A stretch of DNA of 64,000 bases from Magnolia sinica. Lineage: Eukaryota; Streptophyta; Magnoliopsida; Magnoliales; Magnoliaceae. Position 1 is the stretch's first letter, and each line of letters begins with the position of its first letter. The stretch covers positions 30,982,501-31,046,500 of the forward strand of contig NC_080577.1 of NCBI RefSeq assembly GCF_029962835.1, read 5' to 3'. The notes under the pieces were generated by a model. The model saw nothing but the letters and a program-made list of their open reading frames with translations, was not told the DNA's origin and ran no database searches. Positions 37,259-49,592 of this stretch are shown one piece after another. The position numbers were made by a program, and so were the translations under genes.

Positions 37259-40200
37259 AAGTGGTATTAGAGAGTCAGGTCTAAGGACGTCTTAGGAACT
37301 CAGGGAAGATGTCAGGGTCGAAATTCAATATACAAAAATTCGATGGGAAGAACAGTTTTAGTTTATGACAGGGAAGGTTAAGGATATTCTAGTATCACAA
37401 GGGTTAAGCAAGATGTTGTTGGAAACTAAACCAAAGAAGATTTCAGATGGTAACTGGAGTGAGCTCGGGGAGAAGGCTATGAGCACCATCCATCTATATC
37501 TATCGGATGAAGTTATGTAAACGATCTAGATGAAGAATCTTCCCGAGAGATGTAGAAGAAACTAGAAGAACTATACATGGCGAAGTCCCTCATGAATAAG
37601 TTGTTCATGAAGAAACAACTTTTTGATTTACGGATAAAGGAAAGATCCGATCTCCTGGAGCTATAAATACGTTTACAAATGTATGTAGCGAGTTGTTAAG
37701 GCTCGGAGTGATGATTGAGGAAGAAGACAACAAGCTACTTCTAGCATTGCTTCCCACATCATACGACCATCTCGTCACTACTCCGTTGTATGGGAAGAAT
37801 AAAGTGAAGATGGAAGAGATCACCGTGGCTCTCATTTTAAATAAGATGAGGAAGAAGTTGAGTGATGAGAACTCTCAAGTGAAAGGGTTAGTCATGAAAG
37901 GGCCCTTCAAGAAGAAAAAGTTTAGGTCGAAATCGAATGCGAAGGACGGATGCTTCTATTATGGTATAAAGTGACACTTCAAAAAAGGCTACTAGAAATA
38001 GAAGGATGAATTGGAAGGCAAGGGTAAATATATATAACACAGGTAAATCGACTATTATAGTGGAAGAGAGCTCAAAAGAAGACCTACTCTCAGATACATG
38101 GATACTCAAGTTAGGATGTTCAGATCACATGTGCCTAAATAGGACTTGATTCTAATCCTACAAGTCCTATGATGGTAGAAGTGTTCTAATGGGGAATGAC
38201 GCAGCATGCAAGGCCATCGGAATAGGTACCATCAAGGTAAGGATATTTGATGGAGTCATATAGACTCTAGGTGATGTCAGGCATGTCCCAAATCTAAAAA
38301 AAACTTAATATCCTTAGAGTTTTAGATACAAATGGTTGCATGCTCACTGTATCGGGCGGTATGATTAAGGTCATCAGAGGTGTAATGATATTAATGAAGG
38401 GACATAAAATGAGAAATCTGTACAAGTTGATAAGGAGCACGATTATAAGTGAGGCCGCTACCACCCCAGCCGCAAAATCTGGCATAGATGATACAAATCC
38501 GTGGCATATGCGGTAGGGAATATGAGTGAGAGGGGCATGATAGAACTCCATAAATGAAAACTATTAAAGATAGTTTAGGCATGAAAGGTGAATTTATGTG
38601 AACATTGCATATATAGAAAATAGTGTAGGGTAAGGTTCAAGACTATTACACACACTAGCATAGAGGGGTGCTATAGTATATTCATTCCAATGTCTGAGGA
38701 CCAGTGACAATACTATTTAAAGGAGGCACATGATACTTGATGAGCTTCATAGATGACTACTCGAGGAAGGTTTGAGTGTACTTTTTAAAGCACAAGTCTG
38801 AGGTGTTTGCCAAATTTAAGGAATGAAAGGAAGAAGTAGAAAAGCAAACCGAGAGACAAGTTAAGTGTCTGAAGTTAAATAATGGTATGGAGTACAGAGA
38901 TGCGGGATTCATGAAATTTTGAAAGGAACAAGGTATTATAAGGCACTTCTCAACTCTAAGGACCCTACAACAGAACGGGGTCACAGATAGGATGAATAGA
39001 ATTCTGTTAGAGAGGGAGAGCAGATGCGGTTGCATGTGGGGCTGCCTAAAAGCTTCTGGGTAGAAGCGGTGAACATGACATGCTATATTGTAAATCAGTC
39101 ACTATCTACAATGCTTAAGTCCAATGTTACAAACGAAGTTTGGACATGCAAAGATGTTGATTACTTAGGGATAAGTATCTTTGGATGTCCAATATACGTT
39201 TATGTGTAGAGTGGACAGAGGATGAGCCGGATCCCAAATTTAGGAAATGCATCTTTATTGGGTATTAGAAAGGTATTAAGGGCTGCAAGCCTTGATATGC
39301 TGACTCTCAGAAGGTGGTCATTAGCAGAGTTGTTATCTTTGATGATGCATCAATGTTGAAAGCTAACAAAGATGCTGTAGAGAAGTTGAAAAAGCATAGT
39401 AAGACCGAGAGATTGTTAGTGTAGATGGAGCTAGTTGAGCATGTTACTAAAGATGATATTCAACAGGAGCAAGAAATTGATGGTAATTATTAGCAGGATA
39501 CCCAGGAAAGTATAACTAATAGTAGGGAGAAAAGAACAATTAGATCCCCAGTTTGGTCTGAGTTTGAGGACATGGTCTCTTTTGCATTATTTACAAGGAG
39601 TAGAGATCCCTCCATCCTTAATGATATAAAATTTGAAAGGCATGGAGATAAATAGATGTAAGCCATGATAAAGGAGATGAAATCTCTACATAGAAATCAA
39701 ACATGAGAGTTGGTGGAACTTCCAAAAGGTTAGGGGGCTATAGGGTGCAAGTGGGTGTTTAGGATGAAACATTGTGAAGAGTACAAGCATGACTCTCAGT
39801 AAAGGGGTACTCGCAAAGGGCAGAAGTAGATTACAACAAAGTTTTCTCTTCGATCATGAAACATACTTCAATCAGGGTGCTATTGGCTATAGTAGAGAAA
39901 TCCAATTTGGAATTGGAGTAGTTCAATATGAAGATGACATTCCTTCATGAGAACTTGGAGGAAATCATTTACATAAGGCAGCCTGAAGGATTCAAGGAGC
40001 TTGATAAAGAAGGCAACATGTGTAGGTTAAAGAAGTTATTATATGGGCTGAAGCAGTCTTTGAGGTAGTGGTATAAGTGGTTTAATTTCTATATAGTTGA
40101 GATTGGGTAAGGTGTAAGTATGATTGTTGCGTATATTACAGGGTATTTGAGGACATGTCATATATTCAAACGATGCTTTACGTTGATGATATGTTGATTG

Positions 40201-41283
40201 TTGCAAATGAGAAGAAGTGATGCACTTGCTTAAGTCTCTGTTAAGTAAGGAGTTTGACTTGAATGATTTATGAGTTGTGAAGAAGATCTTAGACATGGAG
40301 ATACAAAGAGACATAGAGTATGGGAAGCTTTTATTTTATCAGACTGGTTATGTGTAAAAGGTACTAGAGAGGTTTCACATGAAATGTGTTAAGCCAATTA
40401 ACATACCTCTAGTAGGTCACTTCAAGTTGTCTGTCGAGTCATATCCAAGTACAAAGGAGGAGATTTCAAAAATGTCACGGGTGACGTATGTGAGTGTAGC
40501 AAGGAGTCTCGTGTATGCAATGGTTTGCATGAGACCAGATATCTTACACGTAGTTAGTGTGGCTAGAAGATATATGGTGAATCCAGGAAAGGAGCATATG
40601 AATGTTGTTAAGTGGATTCTCAAGTATCTTAGGGGCACATTCGACATTGGGATCATATTCGGAGGACATTGAGCTTCAGGTGGAGTTGTAGACTACATTG
40701 ATTCAGATATACAAGTGATATGGATAACAAGAGGTCCATTATAAGTTATGTTTTCACATTAACATGCAGACCGTTATGTTGGAAATCTAGACTATAGTAT
40801 GTGACAACATTGTCTACAACTGATCAAAATATATGGTTATGGTAGAGGCGTCAAAAGAAGCATTGTGGTTGAAACGTTTGATCAGAGAGCCCAGGGTGAA
40901 GCAAGATGTGATTCAGTTTCATTATGATAGTCAGAGTGATATCTATTTGACGATGAATTAGGTGTATCATGTGAGGATCAAGCACATCCACATGAGATTC
41001 CATAAGATACAAGAACTCGTTACTTCATGAGAAATTTTTTTTCAGAAGATTCACACGGATGAGAATGTTGTAAAGATGTTGACAAAGCCGGTGATCATAG
41101 AGAAGTTCAAGCACCGCTTGAGCTTTATCAATCTCATTAGCCATTAATGAGATTGGGCATCCTTGCACATGGGTGGGGATGGAGCTGCGTTCTAGGTGGA
41201 GAATGCAAAAGTTAGTCTACACTCAAGGTGGAGATTGCACAGGAGGTCTTCAGGGTGACTTATAAAATACAAGTCAAGGTGGA

Positions 41284-41983
41284 TGTTATGTAGGATGTCT
41301 TGGATTATGCCATTATACTATGTAAAGAAGTTGTGCTTCGGCTTGACCGAATTTATATTTAGTTCCATAAAAAATAGGTGGATTCTCAGGTTGCACGCTG
41401 TGAAGATTTGCACTTTTTTGGTTCGACTGAAGTTATATTCAGTTCTACAAAAAATTAGTGGATTCTTAGGTCGCACGCTGTGAAGATTTACACTTTTTTC
41501 GTTCGACCGAAAAGTGCAGTCGAGTTGGTTTGGTTTGACTAAAGGTTACATCTAGTCAGACTGAACATATTACATAGATTTATACAAATTGAGGTATTTA
41601 AGGGGCTTTTTAGTACAAGTATTTTCTCTCTAAGCTCAAGGGTTTGCGAGGTAAGAGAGATTCTAAACACTTATAAGGCTTAGGAATGGTTTTTCTCAAG
41701 GGGTTGCACTTCGCAAGGGAATATCGGGAATGTGAGTGTGTAAACTCTAAGGTTTTTATTATAGTTCATCTCTGTTGCTTTATGTCATGATTTTTCCCTA
41801 CAATGGTTAAAATATCTTGTTTTCTAGGGTTGGTTACTTTATTATTGGATTAGTTTGCTTTATTGATTGTTCTATCTTCATTGAATGTGCTTCTACAAAG
41901 TGTACAGACTGACAATGATATTAGATCCAAATTTATAATTCATAAGGTTAATTTGGGTTCGTTGAGGGATCTGAATCTCAACA
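41284..41983 (+). repeat. 3' LTR of the Tork-type copia element
   Basis: About 700 bp. An internal tandem duplication (about 41336-41509, period about 87 bp, GGTYGCACGCTGTGAAGATT twice) accounts for its extra length over the 5' LTR. Confidence 0.75.
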
Positions 41984-42234
41984 CTTTTTTATGTGAACAA
42001 CACTTTTTATGTGAACAACTCTAAGGGCCTGTTTGGATTTGTGTATAAGGGTGTATTGTATTGTATTCAGGTACTGTTCATGTATACGTTGGATGGTTTT
42101 CACAATACATCCAAATCAACATGCCATTAATCAATGTTTGGATAGGAGGTATTGTGCGGGCAAGTATACAATATCTTGTACAGATCAATGTTTGGATATG
42201 ACGTATTAGGCCTGTGTATTGTACAAATGTACAA

Positions 42235-42535
42235 CATACAATAGCTGTTATACAAATTGTTCATTTATTTTTTTAATTCTCGTCCATTTCATAGGTGGTG
42301 GTGCCCACCGTTAGTTGATATGCTTCATTTGATCTGTCCAACATGATCTGATCCGTCCAACATGATCGTCATTGAAAAATCCTATCCATCAATTCATACA
42401 ATAGCCGTTGTACAGTTTGTTTACTTTTTTCTTTTCCAATTCTCATCCAGTTCATAGGCGGTGGTGGCCACCGTCAGTTAATATGCTTCACCTGATCCGT
42501 CCATTGAAAAAACCTATCCATCCATTCAAAGAATT
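42235..42535. repeat. Subterminal direct duplication, period about 164 bp
   Basis: ATACAATAGCYGTTRTACA starts a unit near 42235 and again near 42399. Each continues with TTCATAGGYGGTGGTG and TTGATATGCTTC-like segments. It lies inside the left end of the Harbinger element. Confidence 0.8.
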
Positions 42536-43129
42536 CACGTTAACAATGGTATAGAGGGCATCTAACGTGGCCAAAATTAGCAACATCGACCATGACCTCT
42601 GATCAACCCTCAGAAAATGATATGACGCCCACCTAAGTTACAAGCGCAGGAACATGCTGGGAGAAACGTGTGTTCGAAAAAGGAAAAAACAGTTAACTGT
42701 AGGAAAAGGCTCGACCGATTGGCCAACCGTAGGCCCCACAATGAGGTTAGAGCTCATCTAGACCGTCCATTGGTTTTGAAAGAGCTGACTGACCATGATA
42801 TGGGCCACCTTTGTGTTGTACTATATCCCAGAGGGAGAAGGTGAGACAAAATAATATGATAAAGTTACCTAAAACTTTTTTTTTTAAAAAAATTTCCTCA
42901 TAGACATTTCCAAACGAATTAAGACACAAATCACACATCTGATCAGATATTATATACCAGATTGAGAGTTACTGGAAAGATTTGATATAGTATGTCCCCA
43001 CAAAAAAAAGAAAAAACACAAAGTATGGAACTTTAACTAACAACTTCCAGATAGTCCTTCAAAATGTATATTCCTGAAGATTCAAAAGGAAATCCGTTTC
43101 TCTGGACATTTAGAAAAACAACGACAAAA

Positions 43130-43669
43130 TAAACTCTCTTATGGCTGCAAATAATATGAACAGACCAAGCAGTAAACCAAGACACGGACGATGGGTGACT
43201 GGTTCATTTCCTACACCATCAGCGGCCACTCTTTCATGCCTGCCATCTTCAGAACCAATTTCGCCTATTACGGTTCGCTATATGGGTGCAGCTACACTTG
43301 TCCCACTGTCCATCGTCGTGGGACGAGTTGATGCACGTATAGGCAGACCACGAGATGTTTCTTCGGCCGCTCTATCAATAACGGTGGCCCAAATGATATA
43401 GTAATCAAAGCATAATCTTTGTCAATACGATACTAGTAGGATTATAAATCAGTGCTTTAAATATCAAATATTACAACATACAACTATTTTACAGTTGCAA
43501 CCTACCTTGTGTTGAGTCCATGCATTCACGGCGTCTTCATAACTCCTGAAGGACTTATTTTTGCACCCAATGAATCTGTGAACTTGTGCACTGCAATCTT
43601 CCTATGTCTCATATATTCCGGGTTTTCTTCCCAGGAACACCACGTAAAACTTCTTTTTCATTTTTCCTG
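43130..43669 (-). pseudogene. Third Harbinger gene: RNase H1 N-terminal (viroplasmin-like) domain protein
   Basis: On the minus strand an exon beginning at ATG 43661 encodes KKKFYVVFLGRKPGIY, then EDCSAQVHRFIGCKNKSFRS and YEDAVNAW, ending at 43506. This is the full pattern of the small domain found at the N-terminus of eukaryotic RNase H1 and in caulimovirus viroplasmin (Cauli_VI family), which binds RNA-DNA hybrids. A CAG acceptor lies just upstream of the ATG, and a good donor AAG|GTAGGT follows at 43505. A downstream exon may lie at about 43390-43130 (reads EETSRGLPIRASTRPTTMD), but I cannot prove it. The conserved Trp of 'YETW-ED' is a TAG stop. No catalytic RNase H domain is seen. It lies on the same strand as, and downstream of, the other two Harbinger genes. 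Confidence 0.68.
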
Positions 43670-44533
43670 CAATTGGCAAGCATAAAGTTTGAACCTAACA
43701 TAAGAGATTGATGTCTAGCAAATATATTGACAATTTGAATAAGAAGCAAATAATATGATAATGTCTGCATGTTAGATTAATGAGATCAAACTGCATATCA
43801 GTATTGAATCTACTTCAAATAGCTTTGATTATGACTGTATGTCAATATTACCTAATGAAAAATTGGAAACAAGAGTGTATCAGAAATCCTGGGAATCAGA
43901 AACAGTATTCTAACATGAAACTTCCAGATATTATCCAAACCAACTATTAGTAGTCGTAGACAACTGAACCAATTATACAAATTTGAAGATTATCAGTCCA
44001 AATGCCATCCTGTGAAGATTATCTGTTAGCTAGTCCCAATAGCAAAACTATATAATTAAAATATAGAAGCATATATAAATGATGAATGCCATCCTGTCAA
44101 GATGCTCCAAGCCAGAAGTGTAGAATACAAAATGTGAAACCTGCATCATTATATGCTATCATTGGAATGGTTCAATGACCTGCATGAAAACTGCAACATT
44201 CTCATATATACAGCACATTCAAAATATGCAAGTCAAGAAATTGTTGGAAGAAATGCTAATCCAATAGAAAATTAAACATCCATAGTATGTATGTTAAATC
44301 CTCCAACTGAGCCAAGTAGGGCCCGGGTAAAACAGTAATCACAACCATCTATCAAAAAAAGTTGTACAAAGCACCATTGTCAACAAACATATTTAATCCT
44401 TATCCCAAATTCACTCCTGGCCACTCCGTGGAAGGATAACTTTTTCTATCAATTCCTTTCTTCTCTCGTGTCCCATTTTCATAAAATATCCTGCACTGAC
44501 CAAATCGGATTGCAGCACCCTTGTAGCCCGAAT

Positions 44534-45644
44534 TTAATCCTCATTACTCAGACCTTCCATGTCCTCAAGTATCCCCAGCAACCACTGCACACGCATCATG
44601 CTTTTACCCTGCGCCATAGTTACGGTCAGGGTCTTTACAGCCTTTGCCATCTCCCCCATCTTGTCTCCTATTTGCTTGCTTGGCTTACCCTTCCTATGAC
44701 GGCCGATGTCACTCTCATCTGCGCGACTATGGCGAGATCCTGATGTTTTCTCCATTGGGCTTTTGTTATATTTCTTGGCCCTATTTATGGATCCATCGCC
44801 TGCGCGTGTGTGAGGAGTAGGCATCTGATTATCCTCATCATCGGATGAGAGTCGTACAATATCAAATGCCTCCTCATCAGAGCCGTCATCGGAATTCATT
44901 TCGGATCGGCTGTGCCGCTTCCCAGAAATAGGTGAAGAGTAAGCCGTGCTCGCAAATGATCCATGGGCACAGTCATTGCCAAATATGAAGGCCAAGTCGT
45001 CCCATCTATTGATGTGCTTTCCTCGCACACGTTTCGCATATGGGTGAGACTGTGCACACAAAGAGAAAATATTAGAAATCATATACTGAAAACCAGGAAA
45101 TTTTGGAATAACTGAAAAAATTATAATATCCTACCGCAATATACCCAGCTCACACATCATCAGTAGTGACAACCATCTTTTTGTCAGAGTCCCATCCAAA
45201 ACCTGATGCACTGAGCAGGTCCTTGATAGAAATATACAACCTCTTCAAGGTCCGCAACTGATTAGATATGTGACGATTTTCAAGTAATATGCCACATGTA
45301 TCATGGATTTCTTTGATGGTTGCCTTGTAGGCTTCGGGTTTGAACCCAATATCACTCTTAAGGCCGAGGTTGACTTGTTTAACCAGGGCATCCACCAACG
45401 AATTGTCCATATTATCGGACCATTGAACTCTACTTATTTTACTAGTAGAGGCTTGCCTACGCCTCGAGGTAGATATACCCCTAGGTGAGGGCCCTTTCCT
45501 TGAGGGCGTAGCGGTTTTTCGTGGAGTTTGAAGAGGTTGTGTTGGTGATCTTGGACTGAGGGGTAGATGACCACCCCTTCTTGTAGGTGACGAGTCCACA
45601 TTTTTATTCCTCGGATCATTTGTGGAACTCCTCAGAAAATTCAT
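44534..45644 (-). pseudogene. Harbinger second gene: Myb/SANT-like DNA-binding protein
   Basis: There are two exons on the minus strand, 45644-45135 and 45049-44534, joined across an 85-bp intron (donor GCG|GTAGG, acceptor GTGCACAG|TCT). Together they give 341 codons plus stop. Residues about 70-170 are a Myb/SANT-like domain of the type found in plant proteins with NLGLKSDIGFKPEAYKATI and DLLSASGFGWDSDKKMVV. The N-terminus is Ser/Pro/Arg-rich, and the C-terminus holds an acidic stretch with a predicted helical end. In PIF/Harbinger elements this partner helps the transposase enter the nucleus and bind DNA. One in-frame stop (TGG to TGA) replaces the Trp of the conserved 'DDVW' at codon 165; otherwise the frame is open. 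Confidence 0.85.
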
Positions 45645-45833
45645 TTCACCTACAAGTAAAACATATTAATAGCAATATGACGGGAGCATACAATTAATCC
45701 ACGAAAGTATTGATTCATAATGGAACATGAAAAGATTATATAAGCTATCCTATTACAAAATCCACAGTAAAAGTAAATATGTATTGAAATATTCCTGCTA
45801 TAAACATAGCAGATGAGTACATAGCTAATGAAA

Positions 45834-47254
45834 CTAAATATGTTGTCTGGTGTGTGGAAGACTGTCACTCCACATTCTTTCAGCTATCTCGTCTCTCTTC
45901 CTCGCCCATTCTTCCTGACAACGGTCCGTCACCCGAGATAAAGCTCGTCCTACCTCCATTATAGATATATCTATAGGGGATGGTGCAATATCCTCTATAC
46001 TGTCTCCACTGTCCTTAGTCAGTCCGTCATCACCACTAACACGGATGAAATTATGATGGACACAACAAGATATAACAATTTTTACTTGTGTTTTAAACTT
46101 GAACTGAGGAGGATTACGTAGAATAGGAAAGCGGCCCTTTAAAAGCCCAAAAGACCCCTCTATGACATTTCACAACTAGGCGTGGCGATAATTGAAAAGT
46201 TCTTTTTTATTGGAGGGCTTGCTTCCAGTACGGAACTCATTCAAATGATATCGCACACCTCGATAGGGGGCCATAAACCCATGCGAATGTGCATATCCAT
46301 CATCAATGATATAATATTTTTCTACACATTGCATGTCAAGATTTCAATTATGCTTCATACATAAACTCCTAAAATGTAAATAAACACCCCCTATATGTGA
46401 TTACCGTGAGGAATAAAAAAATAGTTAGGGCGACGGGTTAATGCATTTTGTAAGACATGTGCATCGGATGCAGAGCCATCCCAACCAGCAAGCACATACA
46501 CAAATTTCATATCAAAGGTACATGCAGTAAGAACATTTTGAGACAGATATCCTTTCCTATTTCTAAAAGTTGAGCCCATTTCTCTTGGCAAATAGGCTGG
46601 TATATGGGTGCCATCTAGGGCCCCGATGCAGTCCTACAATCAAACGTGCCACATGATCAGTTCAATCTTTTTACAAATTAAAATTTTTACCAATGACATC
46701 TAATACTTGTATAATATTACCTGAAAGTATGCACTCCATAAAGGATTGTTGGATATTTCTTTGGGTGTGTGTAATCCAGGAAACTTCATATATTCTAGGT
46801 ATAGACCGATAATTACATCCAACACCCTAGTAAAGTGTCAAGTTATGGTCTCACCAGATCTTGTAAATCGATGACCAATCACATGATTATGTACATTATG
46901 TCTAACTGTATGTAAGAACATTACAACCTGCTCTTCCATACTACACCTCCTGGTATCGGATAGGAGTTTCCGATCTCTCAATAATGAACACAATTCGAAG
47001 AAATTGTCCTTGCCCATTCTCAGCTGTGCGAGACAATCAACATCGCTTTTCCTTATTATGCCATTGACAAATCTATCCTTCTCAATGTGACAATCATTAT
47101 ACTTTGTCTTAATACAGTAACGACGATAATATTCTGCAGCGCCCATTATACATGCAGAGGCTGCAATGGCTGTTAATGCAGTAGCTACTTCACTCTCAGT
47201 CCATTCACTAGCAAATGACCTTTCATCACTATTTTCGGCACTATCGGAAGTCAT
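45834..47254 (-). pseudogene. Harbinger transposase (HARBI1-like nuclease)
   Basis: Three minus-strand exons are proposed: 47254-46721, 46633-46405 and 46321-45834. The introns at 46634-46720 and 46322-46404 have GT-AG ends. The sum is 416 codons plus stop, the usual length for the family. The N-terminal part has a helix-turn-helix-like GKDNFFELCSLLRD. The DDE nuclease is visible as CIGALDGTHIPAYLPREMGS (first Asp), WDGSASDAHVLQNAL (second Asp) and NVIEGSFGLLKGRFPIL (Glu). Three in-frame stops are seen: TGA at 46838-46840 where an Arg is expected, and TAG then TGA close together in 'FNYRHA-Q-L-R-NV'. All three look like C to T changes. The gene would excise and reinsert the element. The start ATG at 47254 is chosen because MTSDSAENSDERSF resembles acidic Harbinger N-termini. 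Confidence 0.85.
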
Positions 47255-47474
47255 AAGACTATTGGAGATGAAATTTATCTGAATGTGAATTACAATGAAT
47301 CCGTAAAATTTATATTCAATGTATGGAAATGATGTGTGACAGACGCTACAGATAAAATTGAACTGTTTGTCATGCATCTGTTTTTATGCAAACCATCTCA
47401 ACATTAATATACAGTTTCTGTTTCAATTAATATACAGTTACACATCTAATCATGAAGCTTCATTTTCAGGTATA

Positions 47475-49587
47475 TGTTCACACCCCAAGTATAGGGTTGT
47501 GATGTAGTAATAAACTCGATAAGATCGAGGTCGAATCCACAGGGACTGAAACCTGTACATAATATGAAAATAACCAGAACTAGAACTAGAATAAGATGAA
47601 ATCTAAATTGAATGAAGGAATAATGGTGAAAATATTAATCTAAAATTTGTGAAATTCAAAGGTAGGAAACTAGGGATTCAGAGGATCCACTTATAGAGAT
47701 CAGTGAGATCAATGCTTGATTCATGAACTCAACTGGACTTCGAGTCCCATCTTCATCCAGTTGGAAGATATATCTTTAAAACGCAATCTAAACTTCCTTT
47801 GATCTAGTTTTCAAAATACGAGAATGATGTAAATTAGAATTGATTCCATCACAAAACTATGCTCATGGGACAAAGCAAATAATAGAATTTAACTAATTCA
47901 CAGCCAATCTGAGAGATGTATGAATGTTAGGAAGGATTCCATCATCCAACCATGTCCAAGGGGCGATGGTGAACAACAAGACTTCCTAACTAATCATAAT
48001 AATGAAAAGGAAATGCTCAAAGCCATCGTAGATCTATTGTAATTTAAGTCACAACAAACCATTAAAAACTAAAGGCATTCCTCATAATCAAACTAGAATC
48101 AAATTCTGTTCATAAACATGAATCAAAAGGCATAAAAATCCCCCATCACACTACAAGCTTCACCTCTTAGCCCTAGCTAAGAGGCTTAGCTAGACATGCT
48201 TAGGCTAAGATCTCTAAACAATTTCATAAGCAAAGGAAGAAAGAAAATAAAAGAAGAAGAAGGAAAATTGAAACCATCTTCACTGTCCTCTCTTTCATGT
48301 CCTCCCTCTTGTCCAGATTGCCCTTCTCTCTCTCTTTCTTCACCTTTTATAAGCATAAGGAGGAGAGTCGGTGGGGGCTTGCAGCGTGCATTTTCTTTAA
48401 GCAACCATCAGCGTGCGAACTAGGCTTCTTGGCTGCGCAATCAGTTTTGAGTCGTACCGAGCAATCAGACGCAAGATCCATCTCATTCAATGTCCTCAGC
48501 CCTGATCGGACAACCCTGAGATCATTTTGGACAGCCATGATCATTGGTCCGATCCTGGCCACGTTCTCCAAACGGCCCGTTGAATATGTTTATCGCACGC
48601 TCTGCGCATGCTGCAAACTACACCTGCGCGGCTTCTTGATGGGGCCCACTTCAGCTGATGTTTGAGAGATCCACGTCGTCCACTGGATTCAGATAAAAAA
48701 ACTCATCGAGAATGGACCATTCTTGATTGATTTCGGTGAGGCCCACAGACTCTTTCACTCTGCTGTTCGACCTACGTTTGGACGATTAGAAATCATCTTT
48801 CGATGCCTTCTGGGAATCTGTCACTTAGGTCGTGATCATAAGGCCTTTTAAGGTCTGATGGATGGTCCTGATCATCTGGAAGATTGATCATGGTGGCCCA
48901 TGAAAAATCATCCGCAAGCTCTGTTTGAGCGTTCGTAGGCAAGAAGAGGAGGGAATGTAATTTCCTTTTGAAATTTTCGGTCAAAAGTCTGTTGAACGAC
49001 TTTGATAGTTCAGTGCACTGCAAGTGCACAGCTAGTGTGCACTCCCACTCACTCAAAGTGGGTCCCAAATTGATGCGTGTGAGAAATCTGCTCCCTTCAT
49101 CCGTTTTGTCAGCTCATTTAAGCGGTTGAGACCAAGATGGAGGCATATCCAGAGATCGTGTGGGTCCCAAAACGATGATTTATGGGCTGATTAGTCCGTC
49201 GGGCCACTTTCATAAGGATCTGGGGGCTGAAATTTGACGTGTATAGTTAATTTATGGCCCTCAGGCCATATCTGAAGTTTTGAACCGAACAGATGGTGAG
49301 AACCCTGTGATCTTGCATTTTGGATGAATTTTAGGCCTCTTTAGCGTGAAATATTAGATTTTCCTTGAATCCCGGGCATGTAAACTCTTCGATCTCGGTC
49401 CCCTGGAATTCGTCCCTCACCTTGGTCCTTCTTGAGCATTAAATCTATGCCTTTAGCATTCTTTTTAGTCCACGTTCGTAAATCCACCTTACAACATAAA
49501 CACGATTAAAATAAGGCATTAAACGGTATCATGCTCATAAAATCAGGTAATAAATGGGGTCTAATATGTAATATTTGACTCTCAATA
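47475..49587 (-). mobile_element. Athila-type solo LTR, inserted in the Harbinger element
   Basis: The sequence TGTTCACACCCCAAGTATAG at 47475 is the reverse complement of the Athila LTR end found at 27255 and 34518. The other end (ACTCTCAATA) matches the reverse of the LTR start. Perfect 5-bp target duplications GTATA flank it (47470-47474, 49588-49592). Length is 2113 bp, slightly shorter than the 2247-bp LTRs of the complete element and clearly diverged from them, so it is a different, probably older, family member. It separates the transposase from the right terminal inverted repeat. Confidence 0.85.
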
Positions 49588-49592
49588 GTATA

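Larger units (their letters stand above)
36613..41983 (+). mobile_element. Ty1/copia element, Tork (Tnt1-like), heavily decayed
   Basis: LTRs are at about 36613-37258 and about 41284-41983; both end in AATCTCAACA, or CTCAACA in the first copy. A primer site GTGGTATTAGAGAGTC follows the 5' LTR at 37261, and repeated AAGGTGGAGATTG polypurine-like tracts precede the 3' LTR (41195-41285). Coding remnants follow the copia order: gag at about 37310-38000 (KLLLALLPTSYDHLVTTPLY, Tnt1-like), protease and integrase at about 38050-39300, RT at about 39500-40450 (MLYVDDMLIV near 40180), and RNase H at about 40680-41130. Dozens of breaks mark it as old. I could not settle a target duplication, so ends are uncertain by about 10 bp. 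Confidence 0.8.

Noticed and set aside
43141-43401. 86-residue plus-strand frame in the Harbinger element
   Set aside because: It is opposite a possible second exon of the RNase H1-N-like gene and has no domain.
48297-48665. 122-residue plus-strand frame
   Set aside because: It lies inside the Athila-type solo LTR and shows no domain.
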